Shown: positions 7,340 to 16,287 of the stretch, one piece after another
Numbering within the stretch: the stretch's first letter is position 1
How the letters are laid out: each line of letters starts with the position of its first letter
Source: Bacteroidia bacterium
GTDB lineage: Bacteria; Bacteroidota; Bacteroidia; Chitinophagales; Chitinophagaceae
Assembly (NCBI GenBank): GCA_030427635.1
Contig: JAUIBA010000003.1
Span: 124,001 to 188,000 of the forward strand
DNA length: 64,000 nt
Reading direction: 5' to 3'
Notes under the pieces: model-generated
The model's input: only the letters and a program-made list of their open reading frames with translations
The model's database searches: none
What the model was told of the DNA's origin: nothing
Position numbers and translations under genes: made by a program

Positions 7340-7816
7340 ATGTCTAAAATGACAGCCAGCAGGGCCGGTTACTTTGCCCGGCACAAAAATGTAAATGAGT
7401 TCTGGTTCTGCAGTAACGGGACTGCATTTTTTACAGCATCAACAGCTAAAGCAAATGCACGAAATCTGAAGATTGCAGGCAAAAGTGACCTTGTGGACCA
7501 TGTGACCCGGAGTGATTATGAGGCGTGGGAAGCAGCACAGAATGGTGGTACGCAAACTGAAGAAGCACAGCCTGTTGTAAGTGCCGGAGGTGATGCCGGT
7601 GCGAGCGAGGAGCAGGAACCGAATAGTGCAGCACCTGAAAGTGAGGATGCAAAGGGTGAGGAACAGCCATCAAGTGAACTGGAGGCTGCAACGGCTGAGC
7701 TGGAAGCTGCCAAAGCAGCACAGGCATCACTGGCAAAGAATGCATCCAAAGCGAAAAAGGATGCGGCTGCAGCTGCAGTAGCGGCTGCACAGAAAAAGGT
7801 GGATGAGCTGAGCTAA
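7340..7816 (+). CDS. Phage protein with Ala/Glu-rich coiled-coil tail
   Basis: The 158-residue product has a folded N-terminal part (residues 1-65, FARHKNVNEFWFCSNGTAFF) followed by an acidic low-complexity linker (about 70-110) and an Ala/Lys/Glu-rich helix (112-158) that looks like a coiled coil. It lies just before the tail sheath gene. Similar small proteins occur at this position in Bacteroidota Mu-like phages and are uncharacterised. A head-tail connector or capsid decoration role is possible. The Ala-rich tail also gives long spurious frames on the other strand. Confidence 0.7.
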   Translation: MSKMTASRAGYFARHKNVNEFWFCSNGTAFFTASTAKANARNLKIAGKSDLVDHVTRSDYEAWEAAQNGGTQTEEAQPVVSAGGDAGASEEQEPNSAAPESEDAKGEEQPSSELEAATAELEAAKAAQASLAKNASKAKKDAAAAAVAAAQKKVDELS

Positions 7817-7861
7817 GCGCGACTGCTGCAACAATAACATTAACAACAAAAAACACTTAAA

Positions 7862-9040
7862 ATGGGTGTAAACATAACGCTGGCCAACGGGCAACTGGGC
7901 CAGAGCTTACAAACGGAAGATGGCGTAGTGGGCATGGTGCTGACCGGCGCAATAGACGGCACTGGCTCTTACGCTCTGGGCACTCCGATTCTCATAACCA
8001 GCCTGAATGGTCTTACTGAGGCAGGCATTACCGATGACGGCAATGAATTTGCTGTAAGGCAGGTGACTAACTTCTATAAAGAGGCAGGAACCGGAGCAAA
8101 GCTATACCTGCTGCTGGTGGCCAATACGCTGACTGTGGCGGATATGGCAGACTATGACAATGATGCGGGGGCTAAAGCGCTGCTGGACTATGCCCAGGGC
8201 GAAATACGTGTGCTGGGCATTATGAGTGATGATACGGCAGTGGGTACGATAACGGTAACCGATGGCCTGAATGAGGATGTGTACACTGCACTGGAAAACA
8301 TGGAGGTGATGGCTGCCAACTACTTTGCGCAGCAGTGGCCCTTCCGGTGTGTAGTGGGTGGTACCAGCTATAGCGGTGTGCCCGCTGAGCTTGCGAACCT
8401 GAAGACGTTTTCCTACAGCCGATCTGCGGTGCTGGTAGGTGATACTACCGATGATGTGCCGGGTGCAGCCATTGGGCTGTTGCTGGGACGTATAGCAGCA
8501 ATACCTGTACAGCGGAAAGTGAGCAGGGTGAAGGATGGGCCAGCGGCAACCACCACCGCATTTCTGGGCGATTCCCCAATAGAAAATGTGCCTTATGATG
8601 CGCCACTGATAGCCGGTAAGGGTTATATAACATGGCAGCAGTATCCCCGCGAGGCGGGATACTACTGGAGCGGGGACAGGACTGCGGTAATCAATACTGA
8701 TGACTATGCTTATCTGAGCCGTGGACGAATAATAGACAAGGCGCATATAATAGCGTATGCTACGCTATTGCAGGAGGTAGATGATGAGGTGCCGGTGGAC
8801 CCTGATAGTGGAAAGATGGATGTTGGTTATTGCCGGACACTGGAGCAGATGATTGAAAATGCGATTAACCTCGCAATGACCAGTAATGGTGAAGTGGTAA
8901 GTATAACTGTATTTGTCGACCCTGATCAGAATGTATTGAGTACGGGTGAGATAAGCGTAAATATGGGCATAGTGCCTTATGGATATTCAAGTGTCATCAA
9001 TGTTACTCTTGGATACAGTAACCCCGCTTTGACTTCGTAG
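7862..9040 (+). CDS. Phage tail sheath protein (DUF2586-like)
   Basis: The 392-residue product fits the contractile tail sheath of Bacteroidota myophages: an N-terminal GVNITLANGQLGQ start, glycine-rich beta domains, and a C-terminal part with YLSRGRIIDKAHIIAYATLLQEVDDEV, typical of DUF2586. The sheath surrounds the tube and shortens on injection. It is followed 36 nt later by a tube-like gene, the usual sheath-tube order. This assignment shows the phage has a contractile (myovirus-type) tail. Confidence 0.85.
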   Translation: MGVNITLANGQLGQSLQTEDGVVGMVLTGAIDGTGSYALGTPILITSLNGLTEAGITDDGNEFAVRQVTNFYKEAGTGAKLYLLLVANTLTVADMADYDNDAGAKALLDYAQGEIRVLGIMSDDTAVGTITVTDGLNEDVYTALENMEVMAANYFAQQWPFRCVVGGTSYSGVPAELANLKTFSYSRSAVLVGDTTDDVPGAAIGLLLGRIAAIPVQRKVSRVKDGPAATTTAFLGDSPIENVPYDAPLIAGKGYITWQQYPREAGYYWSGDRTAVINTDDYAYLSRGRIIDKAHIIAYATLLQEVDDEVPVDPDSGKMDVGYCRTLEQMIENAINLAMTSNGEVVSITVFVDPDQNVLSTGEISVNMGIVPYGYSSVINVTLGYSNPALTS

Positions 9041-9076
9041 AAACCTAATTAAAAGACTTTTAAAACATCATTTTTT

Positions 9077-9511
9077 ATGGCTACCATACAATTTTTTGAT
9101 AGCAAAGAGGCTGAATGGGCGGATATGGAGGTGTTCATCGCCGGAGCAAGAGTAGCAAAGATCAGAGGTATGCGGTTTAAACCAGCACAGGATCAGGAAC
9201 CACTGCATGCGGCTGGAAACAAGCCTATTAGTATTCAGAGCGGCAATATTACCTATGAAGGTGAAATAAAGCTTTTGAAAGGCGCTGTTGATGCTATGGA
9301 TAAGGCTGCATTAGCTGCCGGTGGAGATAGTATACTGGATTTGGAATTTGATATCGTGATTACATTCAGACCTGCAGGTAGTAGAAAACTCTCAACTCAT
9401 ACCTGTGTAGGAGTACGGGTAAAAGAGTATGAGCGGGGATTTGATCAGGGTGCGAAGTTCATGGAGGTAACATTGCCATTCTCCTGCCTGAGAATAAAAA
9501 CAGTTTCATAA
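9077..9511 (+). CDS. Phage tail tube protein
   Basis: The 144-residue product is a compact beta-rich protein (SGNITYEGEIKLLKGAVDAM, LDLEFDIVITFRP, KEYERGFDQGAKFMEVTLPF). Size and place, directly after the sheath and before the tail chaperone, are those of a tail tube protein. The GAKFMEVTLPF ending is typical of tube subunits. Confidence 0.8.
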   Translation: MATIQFFDSKEAEWADMEVFIAGARVAKIRGMRFKPAQDQEPLHAAGNKPISIQSGNITYEGEIKLLKGAVDAMDKAALAAGGDSILDLEFDIVITFRPAGSRKLSTHTCVGVRVKEYERGFDQGAKFMEVTLPFSCLRIKTVS

Positions 9512-9544
9512 ACACTCATTTTAACCATTTAGTTTATACAACAA

Positions 9545-9865
9545 ATGAATAAGCAGCCTATAGGTGCGGCTACACCTGAACAAATAGCCGAATGGAAGAA
9601 GGCGCATACATCTGGTATATATATGCTAACAAGTGACGATGGTAAGTATGTTGCCTACTTTAAAAACCCTTCCCGGCAGGAGGTGAATGCCTCACTGGCG
9701 AGTATCACAGCGGGGAACCCATTGTCTGCATCCGAAGAGCTTGCAAACCTCACATTCATAGGGGGCGCAAAAGAAATGCTTCAGGAAGATGCTTACATGC
9801 TAGGCATTGTGCCTGACATGGAACGCAAAATGAATGGTATCAGGGCTCATCTGGTAAACTTGTAG
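9545..9865 (+). CDS. Phage tail assembly chaperone, G-like
   Basis: The 106-residue product sits between tube and tape measure genes, the standard place of the tail assembly chaperone. Residues 15-60 (AEWKKAHTSGIYMLTSDDGKY then FKNPSRQEVNASLA) fit the Bacteroidota family. Near its end (9817-9865) the -1 frame is open and continues without a stop to 10026, so a G/GT-type -1 frameshift could make a 160-residue form. The candidate slip site is GGTAAAC at 9853-9859, just before the TTG TAG end. Confidence 0.75.
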   Translation: MNKQPIGAATPEQIAEWKKAHTSGIYMLTSDDGKYVAYFKNPSRQEVNASLASITAGNPLSASEELANLTFIGGAKEMLQEDAYMLGIVPDMERKMNGIRAHLVNL

Positions 9866-9924
9866 GGAGAGCAGGGAAAGCCCTGGACACTGACTCTCCT
9901 GTTTTTACAGAAAGCCTGTTCTTA

Positions 9925-10026
9925 ATGTTTATGCCGGGATTTGACTATAAGAACGCAAGTGATAACGAATGGGCTGTGCGTGCAGCCCATTTGGATTATA
10001 TAAGAAGTAAGATGGCCCAATTATGA
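9925..10026 (+). CDS. Tail chaperone extension (T-like) or small separate protein
   Basis: This short frame encodes 33 residues from the ATG at 9925 (MFMPGFDYKN then EWAVRAAHLDYIRSKMAQL). The same frame is open back to 9817, inside the end of the chaperone gene, where the -1 frame carries 55 codons after the candidate slip site. It overlaps the tape measure ATG by ATGA. The region most likely is the T-like extension added by frameshift, as in lambda G/GT; an independent small protein started at 9925 or 9931 is the alternative. Confidence 0.6.
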   Translation: MFMPGFDYKNASDNEWAVRAAHLDYIRSKMAQL

Positions 10027-11660
10027 GCAGCGTAGTGGAAATAGTGCTTAGAATGAAAGATATGCTGAGTGGCGGTGTTAAAGCCGCCGCTCAGCGTAGC
10101 GGACGTTCTATTGACGACCTGAATACGAGGCTGGATCATCTGAAGAAGGAGCGGAGAACGATGGTAAATTCCGACTCTATCATCAGGGCTAACCGTGAGA
10201 TAGACTCACTGGAAAGAAAAATGCGCGGTATTGAGCGGATGGGCATAAGTGCCACTGCTCATGGCGCAACGAGTATGTGGAGCATGGCAAAGGGGACCGC
10301 AATAGGTGCCGCAATATCAACCGGGCTCTCACAGGTAGTGGGTGGTATCAGCGGTTTTGTAAGAGATTCAATACAGGCAGCTATGGATGCTGCCAGCCGG
10401 GCCAAGAGCTTTGAAGTACTGACCGGTAGTGAGGCAAGGGGAAAGCAGCTCTTTAACGAACTGCGCCATCTGAAGCAATCAACTATAATGGGTGCCAGTG
10501 TATATAGTAATGCACAGACACTTATGGGATTTGGCATACCTGACAGTAATGTAATTCGTGTATTGAAGCAGATAGGTGATGTGGCGATGGGGGATACCGA
10601 AAGGATGCGCAGCTTATCACTAGCTTATGCACAAACAGGGGCCAGTGGTAAACTAATGGGGCAGGATTTACTTCAATACATAAATGCGGGATTTAACCCG
10701 CTGAGTGTGATGGCTGAAAAGTGGAAGCAATTTGGCTTTCGCCAAAAGGTGACTGTGGGGCAGCTGAAGGAGCTAATGAGTCAAGGTAAAATATCAGCGA
10801 TACAGGTTGCAAAAGCATTTGAGGTTGCAACATCAGAGGGTGGGCAGTTTTACCGGATGATGGAAAAGACAGGCCAAACCCCGGGCGGCAAACTGCTGAA
10901 GCTGGAGGGTAATCTTGCTGCCCTGAAGATAGATGTGGGAAACCAGTTGATGCCTATAGCTGTGGCGGCGATGGATAGAATTAATCAGCTACTGCATTGG
11001 ATGGAGCGGAACAATATTGTATCAAAAATGCAGCCTTATGTTGATGGTACGATAAACGCTTTCAAGTTCCTTACTGAAAATATTGCTAAGAGTGCCTCAA
11101 TGTTCAAGGAGGCTTCTACTTCTTTTGGTGGATTTCTGGATATGTTGGGTATAGGAAAAGGAAAGAAAAGCATTGTAGTCCCTTCTGACTATGATCCCAA
11201 CCCACCCTTTTTTGAATGGGACTCCGATCGGAAGGAACGATTGAGGCGCAGAAATATGAAAATTGCTGGTACGCCCTATATATCCCTACCCGTGCCTTTT
11301 ATTGAGTCGAACGCTCAGGCAGCCGCGAGAAAGGAGAAAGAGCGGAAGGCAAATTTGTGGGCGATAGGGTTTGATGGCCGATTTAAAGCGTCACCGCAGC
11401 GCGGAGATTTATATGCGTCAGTCCCGAAATCATCTGACTCAGTTCAGAAAACGAAGGCGCAAAAACAAGAAGCCGGAATCGGATTGTCTCCAGTTAATGA
11501 CAGCATTGTAGGTGGTGGCGGGAAGAAGATTGAAATAAGGATTGGCAATGTTGTGGGTCAGATGCATATTACCGGTGCTACACCTGAAGAAAGAGGGCAT
11601 AACATGGAGGTGAAACTGAAAGAAACTATATACAGAATATTTGCCGGGCTTCCGGCGTAA
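10023..11660 (+). CDS. Phage tail tape measure protein
   Basis: The 545-residue product has an N-terminal helical, charged region (LNTRLDHLKKERRTM, EIDSLERKMRGIERM), a hydrophobic Gly/Ala stretch at about residues 91-112 (GTAIGAAISTGLSQVVGGIS), a conserved tape-measure block (SFEVLTGSEARGKQLFNEL, then QTLMGFGIPDSNV) and a polar C-terminus. It sets tail length and leaves the tube during injection. The short length suggests a tail of roughly 80 nm if about 1.5 angstrom per residue holds. The ATG overlaps the stop of the preceding small frame. Confidence 0.85.
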   Translation: MSSVVEIVLRMKDMLSGGVKAAAQRSGRSIDDLNTRLDHLKKERRTMVNSDSIIRANREIDSLERKMRGIERMGISATAHGATSMWSMAKGTAIGAAISTGLSQVVGGISGFVRDSIQAAMDAASRAKSFEVLTGSEARGKQLFNELRHLKQSTIMGASVYSNAQTLMGFGIPDSNVIRVLKQIGDVAMGDTERMRSLSLAYAQTGASGKLMGQDLLQYINAGFNPLSVMAEKWKQFGFRQKVTVGQLKELMSQGKISAIQVAKAFEVATSEGGQFYRMMEKTGQTPGGKLLKLEGNLAALKIDVGNQLMPIAVAAMDRINQLLHWMERNNIVSKMQPYVDGTINAFKFLTENIAKSASMFKEASTSFGGFLDMLGIGKGKKSIVVPSDYDPNPPFFEWDSDRKERLRRRNMKIAGTPYISLPVPFIESNAQAAARKEKERKANLWAIGFDGRFKASPQRGDLYASVPKSSDSVQKTKAQKQEAGIGLSPVNDSIVGGGGKKIEIRIGNVVGQMHITGATPEERGHNMEVKLKETIYRIFAGLPA

Positions 11661-11671
11661 ATGCCAATACT

Positions 11672-12298
11672 ATGTCAACTGTCAACTTATCTATAGCCGG
11701 GTTGTTTGAGCGGGTTTTTGGCTACAAAAGCAGTGCATTTGAGCCGAAATTTCAAAAGCTGCCTCAAAAGAAAGAAACCGGAGAGTACGGCTCACCATAC
11801 TGGGGCATTGGAGAAAACGGGCTGGAGTACTACATGCCAGTGGAAATAAATGTTGGCAGCGACAGGGCTGCGCAGCTAGGGCTGACAAATGCTGATGGTA
11901 GTACTACCGGAAGGTGGCAATTGCCATACCCTGTAGTAAGTGTAAGTAATGAGGCCAGAATTATTGATACTGTGCTAACGGAAAGAAGGGGGTTTGTAAG
12001 TGAATTTATCAATACAGCAGGCTGGAGGATAAGTGTAAAAGGGTTTTTGATTGGCACGAATAATGAGTTTCCTGAAAGAGACTTTAAAATAATGAGCAAG
12101 GTGTTTACAGTAGGAGCTGTGATGCAAATGAGGAGCGCACTTACTGACATACTGCTCTTAGATAAAAGCAGGCTGGGTAGCGATGAGGTGGTAGTAAGAA
12201 GTGTAGATATGCCTGGTGTACCCGGTGTGCAAAATGTGCGTGCTTATACGCTGGAGTTTACAGCCAATGAACCATTTAACCTGATAGATATAAGCTGA
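11672..12298 (+). CDS. Tail/baseplate protein, DUF6046-like
   Basis: The 208-residue product lies between the tape measure and the baseplate hub genes. It contains a PYPVVSVSNEARIIDTVLTERRG segment and an ISVKGFLIG beta region; this looks like the DUF6046 family of Bacteroidota phages. Its place corresponds to the Mu N / P2 D-adjacent region, so a tail-to-baseplate connector is likely. Its stop overlaps the hub ATG (TGATG). The DUF name is from memory and needs a profile check. Confidence 0.65.
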   Translation: MSTVNLSIAGLFERVFGYKSSAFEPKFQKLPQKKETGEYGSPYWGIGENGLEYYMPVEINVGSDRAAQLGLTNADGSTTGRWQLPYPVVSVSNEARIIDTVLTERRGFVSEFINTAGWRISVKGFLIGTNNEFPERDFKIMSKVFTVGAVMQMRSALTDILLLDKSRLGSDEVVVRSVDMPGVPGVQNVRAYTLEFTANEPFNLIDIS

Positions 12299-13308
12299 TG
12301 CCGCTACTTCAACTAAATAGCGAAATTTCCATTGGCCAGTATACGTTTACCGGCGTACATGAATTACGAATTAGAAAGGGGCTACATGGGTACATGGAAA
12401 TGGCAATCATGCAATTGCCAACTAAGGCTTATGTAATAAAGGGGAGCCGTGTAAGCGAGGAGCAGACAACGGGTACAATCATAACTGAGGGTGATCCGGT
12501 GATCATTAAGCTTGGTTATAACGGTGAGCTGGTAACAGAATTTGAAGGTTTTGTGCGCCGGAGAAACCTTGCGATACCGCTAGAGATAGAATGTGAGGGC
12601 TATGTACGTAAGCTGCGACTGAAGTATATGGATGCTGACCTGACTAAGGGGATAAGCCTGAAGAGCCTGCTGGAAAAAGTGTGTGAGGGTACCGACATAA
12701 GTGTTGATTGTAAAGTAGCATATACAATATATGGTAGAAATCTGGTGAATGCCAGTGGCACTAAAGTGCTGGATGAAATACGGAGAGCCAGCGAAGGCGC
12801 AATTTCCATCTTCTTCATTGAGCCTAAAAAGCTATGGGCGGGGCTAGTATATACCCCTTATCTGGACGGGAAAGCGCCATTTAATCTACCAACAGTCAAG
12901 TATAGATTAGGGTGGAACTGCATAATGGATAATAATCTAAAAGAACGGATACCCATCGAGCAGGTGCAAATAATAATCAACGGCATGCTGGTGACAGGTG
13001 ACAGTGTACGAACATCCAGTGATGAGAAAGTGGCAAAGCGGCGGTTGCAATATCAGCTGAATAACTGGCATGATGAAAGTACACTGAAGGCAATAGCCAA
13101 TGAAAAGCAACGCCAACTGAATTATACGGGATACGAAGGTTATGTAACTGGTTTGTTGCAGCCTTACTGCGCCCCGGGATGGGATGCGTATATAAAAGAT
13201 AGCCGTTACCCTGAACGCGATGGGCTGTACCTGGTAGAAAGTACAGAGGTGCTTTTCGGGATTAACGGTTCCAGAAGAATAGTAGGAATTGGTCCAAAAT
13301 TGTCATAG
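12298..13308 (+). CDS. Baseplate hub protein (Mu Gp44 / gp27-like)
   Basis: The 336-residue product has the hub layout: an N-terminal beta barrel (GQYTFTGVHELRIRKGLHGY), a VIIKLGYNGELVTEFEGFV segment typical of gp27/gpD-type hubs, and a C-terminal VTGLLQPYCAPGWDAYIKDSRYPERDGLYLVESTEV ring part. It would hold the spike encoded next, 2 nt after this gene. The assignment is supported by fold-like sequence patterns and gene order. Confidence 0.8.
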   Translation: MPLLQLNSEISIGQYTFTGVHELRIRKGLHGYMEMAIMQLPTKAYVIKGSRVSEEQTTGTIITEGDPVIIKLGYNGELVTEFEGFVRRRNLAIPLEIECEGYVRKLRLKYMDADLTKGISLKSLLEKVCEGTDISVDCKVAYTIYGRNLVNASGTKVLDEIRRASEGAISIFFIEPKKLWAGLVYTPYLDGKAPFNLPTVKYRLGWNCIMDNNLKERIPIEQVQIIINGMLVTGDSVRTSSDEKVAKRRLQYQLNNWHDESTLKAIANEKQRQLNYTGYEGYVTGLLQPYCAPGWDAYIKDSRYPERDGLYLVESTEVLFGINGSRRIVGIGPKLS

Positions 13309-13310
13309 AA

Positions 13311-13901
13311 ATGGATAAGATCGATCAGCTTTTGAGTGATGAAGTAAAGCGTGTAGCCGGAACGGGAGCGAAAGACCACTTCCCGGTGATGAGCGGAATT
13401 GTGACAGCGGTAGATGAAGCTGCGGCTACATGCACCGTAAAACTAACTGTAGATGGAGATGCAGAGACCAGCGGTGTAATGATAAATGGCATTGCAGGTA
13501 GCATTAAAGGACTATTAATAGTGCCAGCGGAAAACAGTATTGTCTGGGTAGCAGAGATAGACGGGCCGGGCAAGTGGGGCGTAGTAAAATATAGCACTGT
13601 TACAAAGATTGCCATACAAATGGCTGACACTCCTGAATTGGTCGTGGAGGCGGGGAAGGTGGTAATGAATGGCGGCGCTCATGGGGGGCTGGTAAAGGCT
13701 CAGGAAACCGCTGAGCGAATAAAGCGGCTGGAAGACAAGGTAAATGACCTGATAGATAAGTTTCAATCGTGGGCACCAATAGCAAACGATGGGGGTGCCT
13801 CACTAAGGTTGCACCTAACTACTACTCCCCCAATATGGACTGTACCGATAACCCCACTGACAACGGCTGATTACCTTAAAAATGATGATGTAAAACACTA
13901 G
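13311..13901 (+). CDS. Baseplate spike protein (gpV/Mu Gp45-like)
   Basis: The 196-residue product has an OB-fold-like N-terminus (residues 24-80, SGIVTAVDEAAATCTVKL to PGKWGVVKY) followed by a beta-helix region and an MNGGAHGGLVK motif, then a short coiled coil (ERIKRLEDKVNDLIDKF). This order is that of membrane-piercing spikes. No HxH iron-binding tip is visible, so the tip could differ from P2 gpV. It lies between hub and gp25-like genes. Confidence 0.75.
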   Translation: MDKIDQLLSDEVKRVAGTGAKDHFPVMSGIVTAVDEAAATCTVKLTVDGDAETSGVMINGIAGSIKGLLIVPAENSIVWVAEIDGPGKWGVVKYSTVTKIAIQMADTPELVVEAGKVVMNGGAHGGLVKAQETAERIKRLEDKVNDLIDKFQSWAPIANDGGASLRLHLTTTPPIWTVPITPLTTADYLKNDDVKH

Positions 13902-13903
13902 CG

Positions 13904-14221
13904 ATGGCACAGGCAATGAACGACTATCTGCTGGATGCAGATAATGATCTTAAAATAACGGGTGGTGACTGGGAGGCAGGTGAAAGTACTTACCAGCATC
14001 AGCGCCGTATACTGATGAGCGCCCCCGGGGAATATAAGGCGCGACCTACGGTAGGCGTAGGCATAGAGCGATTTCAGGATGATGAGGATAGCGGGGATGT
14101 GAAGCGCACTATTGCACAGCAGTTTATGCAGGACGGCATGACGGTGAATGATCTGCGGCCTAACCCGGAGAGCCTGACAGATAATGAGGTAAATGTGTTT
14201 AATAACTCATACTACGAATAA
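13904..14221 (+). CDS. Baseplate wedge protein (gp25/Mu Gp46-like)
   Basis: The 105-residue product fits the gp25-like wedge family: LDADNDLKITGGDW near the start and LMSAPGEYKARPTVGVGIERF in the middle. gp25-like proteins join tube, sheath start and wedges in contractile tails. Its stop overlaps the next ATG (TAATG). Confidence 0.8.
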   Translation: MAQAMNDYLLDADNDLKITGGDWEAGESTYQHQRRILMSAPGEYKARPTVGVGIERFQDDEDSGDVKRTIAQQFMQDGMTVNDLRPNPESLTDNEVNVFNNSYYE

Positions 14222-15453
14222 TGGCAACTATAACAGCACAGGCGAATCAGACAATGATAGATGTTGTCATCAATGGGATGGGTACGCTGGAGGGGGCATC
14301 GGCTTTTTGTGAGCTGAATGATGTGGGACTGAGCGACAGACCTGTGCCGGGCACTGTATATGAGCTGCCAGTGCCTGTGGCACAAGGGGGTAATGGCATC
14401 TATGACTATGCTGTGCTGCGTGAGCTGGCGAACAGGAAGGCAATAGTGGGTACGCTGAATGCGGAGCCGCCGGAACCACCCGGGCCAACACCTGACCCTG
14501 TGACGCTGTGGACAATAGCGGAAAGTGAGGGTGATTTTGATACTTATGCCATAACACCGTGGAGACTGACAGTTAATGGGACTACTGCACACGAAGGTGA
14601 CCCGCAGGCAATATGGGACTGGGCTACTGAGGTGAGCTATATGGCTACGCTGAGTGGGCTACTGGATGGCACAGTAAGCAGGGTGGATGATACGGTCATA
14701 TACACACCGGCACCGGGTGAGGAAGTAGAAGTGCTGGCTCCTGATGTGCTAACGAAGTCATTTAACTTAAAAGTGAGTGGCTCAGCGTCTGAGGTAACGG
14801 ACTTTCATTTTCAACATGCCGGAGGTAGCCAGGCTGAAAGTGGCGATCTCTACAAGATGGTGATATCACTGGCCAGTGGCGCTGCTGAATATGTGGAAGG
14901 TGATGCAACCAGTGAAACACTGGAGCTCTATGAGAAAACCTTCCCTATAGGTGGCGGCATAAGGGTTGTAACTATATGGCATAATGATAATGTAGGAGCG
15001 CTGGTATGGGATGGGCTGTATGCTACTACACACACTGCAACTACACTGCTGGATGCCGCCGGTACACTGCCCGCATTGCTGGAGCATATACAGTTTTCTG
15101 ACCACCCGCTACTAAGCAGTGAGTCTGTAGGGCCGGGAACGATATTCCTCCCGCTAACGCCATGTACAGGGATACAAACTATACGAGTATTTAACTGTAC
15201 TACAATAACAAACCTTAATTATATGATGCAAATGCTGATGCCCGCTCTGACCACAATAGACTTTTCAGGCAACGTATATACTTCAGTATTTGTTGATCTC
15301 TTTTTCGCAAGGCTCTGGGCGCACAACTGGGACCATGTATCTCCGCTGGTGATAGATATTAGTGGGCATACGCCACCGGCACCACCTACCAGTGCTTCTC
15401 TAACAACACGTAATGCAATACTGGCCGCAGGGGGCAGTATAACAACTGATTAA
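14221..15453 (+). CDS. Baseplate-associated protein with LysM-like N-terminus
   Basis: The 410-residue product starts with a LysM-like segment (residues 1-50: ANQTMIDVVINGMGTLEGAS, then ending GTVYELP), a pattern seen in tail proteins at this position. A Pro-rich linker (about 82-95, EPPEPPGPTPDP) leads to a beta-rich middle and a C-terminus with LRR/BspA-like wording (LTTIDFSGNVY). The N-terminal part would bind the baseplate and the rest could point outward and contact the host. It lies between the gp25-like and gpJ-like genes. Confidence 0.65.
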   Translation: MATITAQANQTMIDVVINGMGTLEGASAFCELNDVGLSDRPVPGTVYELPVPVAQGGNGIYDYAVLRELANRKAIVGTLNAEPPEPPGPTPDPVTLWTIAESEGDFDTYAITPWRLTVNGTTAHEGDPQAIWDWATEVSYMATLSGLLDGTVSRVDDTVIYTPAPGEEVEVLAPDVLTKSFNLKVSGSASEVTDFHFQHAGGSQAESGDLYKMVISLASGAAEYVEGDATSETLELYEKTFPIGGGIRVVTIWHNDNVGALVWDGLYATTHTATTLLDAAGTLPALLEHIQFSDHPLLSSESVGPGTIFLPLTPCTGIQTIRVFNCTTITNLNYMMQMLMPALTTIDFSGNVYTSVFVDLFFARLWAHNWDHVSPLVIDISGHTPPAPPTSASLTTRNAILAAGGSITTD

Positions 15454-15455
15454 TT

Positions 15456-16280
15456 ATGGCAAGGACTTTAGCGCAGTGGCGCACGATAATTATAGACAAA
15501 AAGAACTCTGAGAGCAATCTGGCAGGTGTAGATAGCAGCAGCGCCGTGGCTGAGTGGAGCCTGTGGGTAGATGTTGTGGCATTCTGTGCCTTCTTTCTGG
15601 ATGGGCTTTTTGATTCCTTTAAAAGCGCTGTTAATGCTCTTTTAGCAGCGGATAAAAGCCACACTTTAGGATGGTATGTCACGAAAGCAAAGGCATTTCA
15701 GTACGGGGTTTCTCTTCCTGCGGATACAGATGTATATGCGGTGGTGCCTCCGGCAGACGATAGTGTGCTGATAGTGAGCAGCGCTGCGGCTATAGAGCTG
15801 CCGGAGACCTCAAAAGTTAGGCTGAAGGTAGCGAAGGGTGAACCGGGCGATCTGAGTGCATTGGGTACCGATCAGCTGAATGCGCTACGCACCTACATGG
15901 GACGCATTAAGGATGCCGGTGTGCGGCTGGAGGTGACGAGCAGCGCGGCAGATACACTAAAGCTGGGTGTGGAACTATTCTATGACCCGCTGATAATAGC
16001 AGCTGACGGTAGCAGGATAGATGGCACGGCATCTACTCCGGCGCTGGACGCGATCAATGCATTTCTTGCTGATATGCCGTTTAACGGTGTGTTTGTCCTC
16101 AATGACCTGATAGATGCCGTGGAGGCTGTAGAAGGGCTGGTTATATGCCGGGTAATTACTGCAACCGGCATCTATGCAACATTTGAAACTACCATAACTG
16201 CCAAGTATACACCTGATGCCGGATACATGGCCGTGGATGAGGTATACTTTGCCGCAAACGTAATTTATACACCTAATTAA
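15456..16280 (+). CDS. Baseplate J-like protein (Mu Gp47-like)
   Basis: The 274-residue product has the gpJ-type pattern: an N-terminal helical region with ADKSHTLGWYVTKAKAFQYG, a beta domain (SSAAAIELPETSKVRLKVAKG) and LRTYMGRIKDAGVRLEVTSS, followed by ALDAINAFLADMPFNGVFVLNDLIDAV. gpJ-like proteins form the baseplate wedge ring. Order after the gp25-like protein agrees. The protein is shorter than Mu Gp47, as usual in this phage group. Confidence 0.75.
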   Translation: MARTLAQWRTIIIDKKNSESNLAGVDSSSAVAEWSLWVDVVAFCAFFLDGLFDSFKSAVNALLAADKSHTLGWYVTKAKAFQYGVSLPADTDVYAVVPPADDSVLIVSSAAAIELPETSKVRLKVAKGEPGDLSALGTDQLNALRTYMGRIKDAGVRLEVTSSAADTLKLGVELFYDPLIIAADGSRIDGTASTPALDAINAFLADMPFNGVFVLNDLIDAVEAVEGLVICRVITATGIYATFETTITAKYTPDAGYMAVDEVYFAANVIYTPN

Positions 16281-16287
16281 TACTGAT

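Noticed and set aside
7446-7856. Leftward open frames opposite the Ala-rich phage gene
   Set aside because: They arise from the repetitive Ala/Glu codons of the sense gene and give low-complexity proteins.
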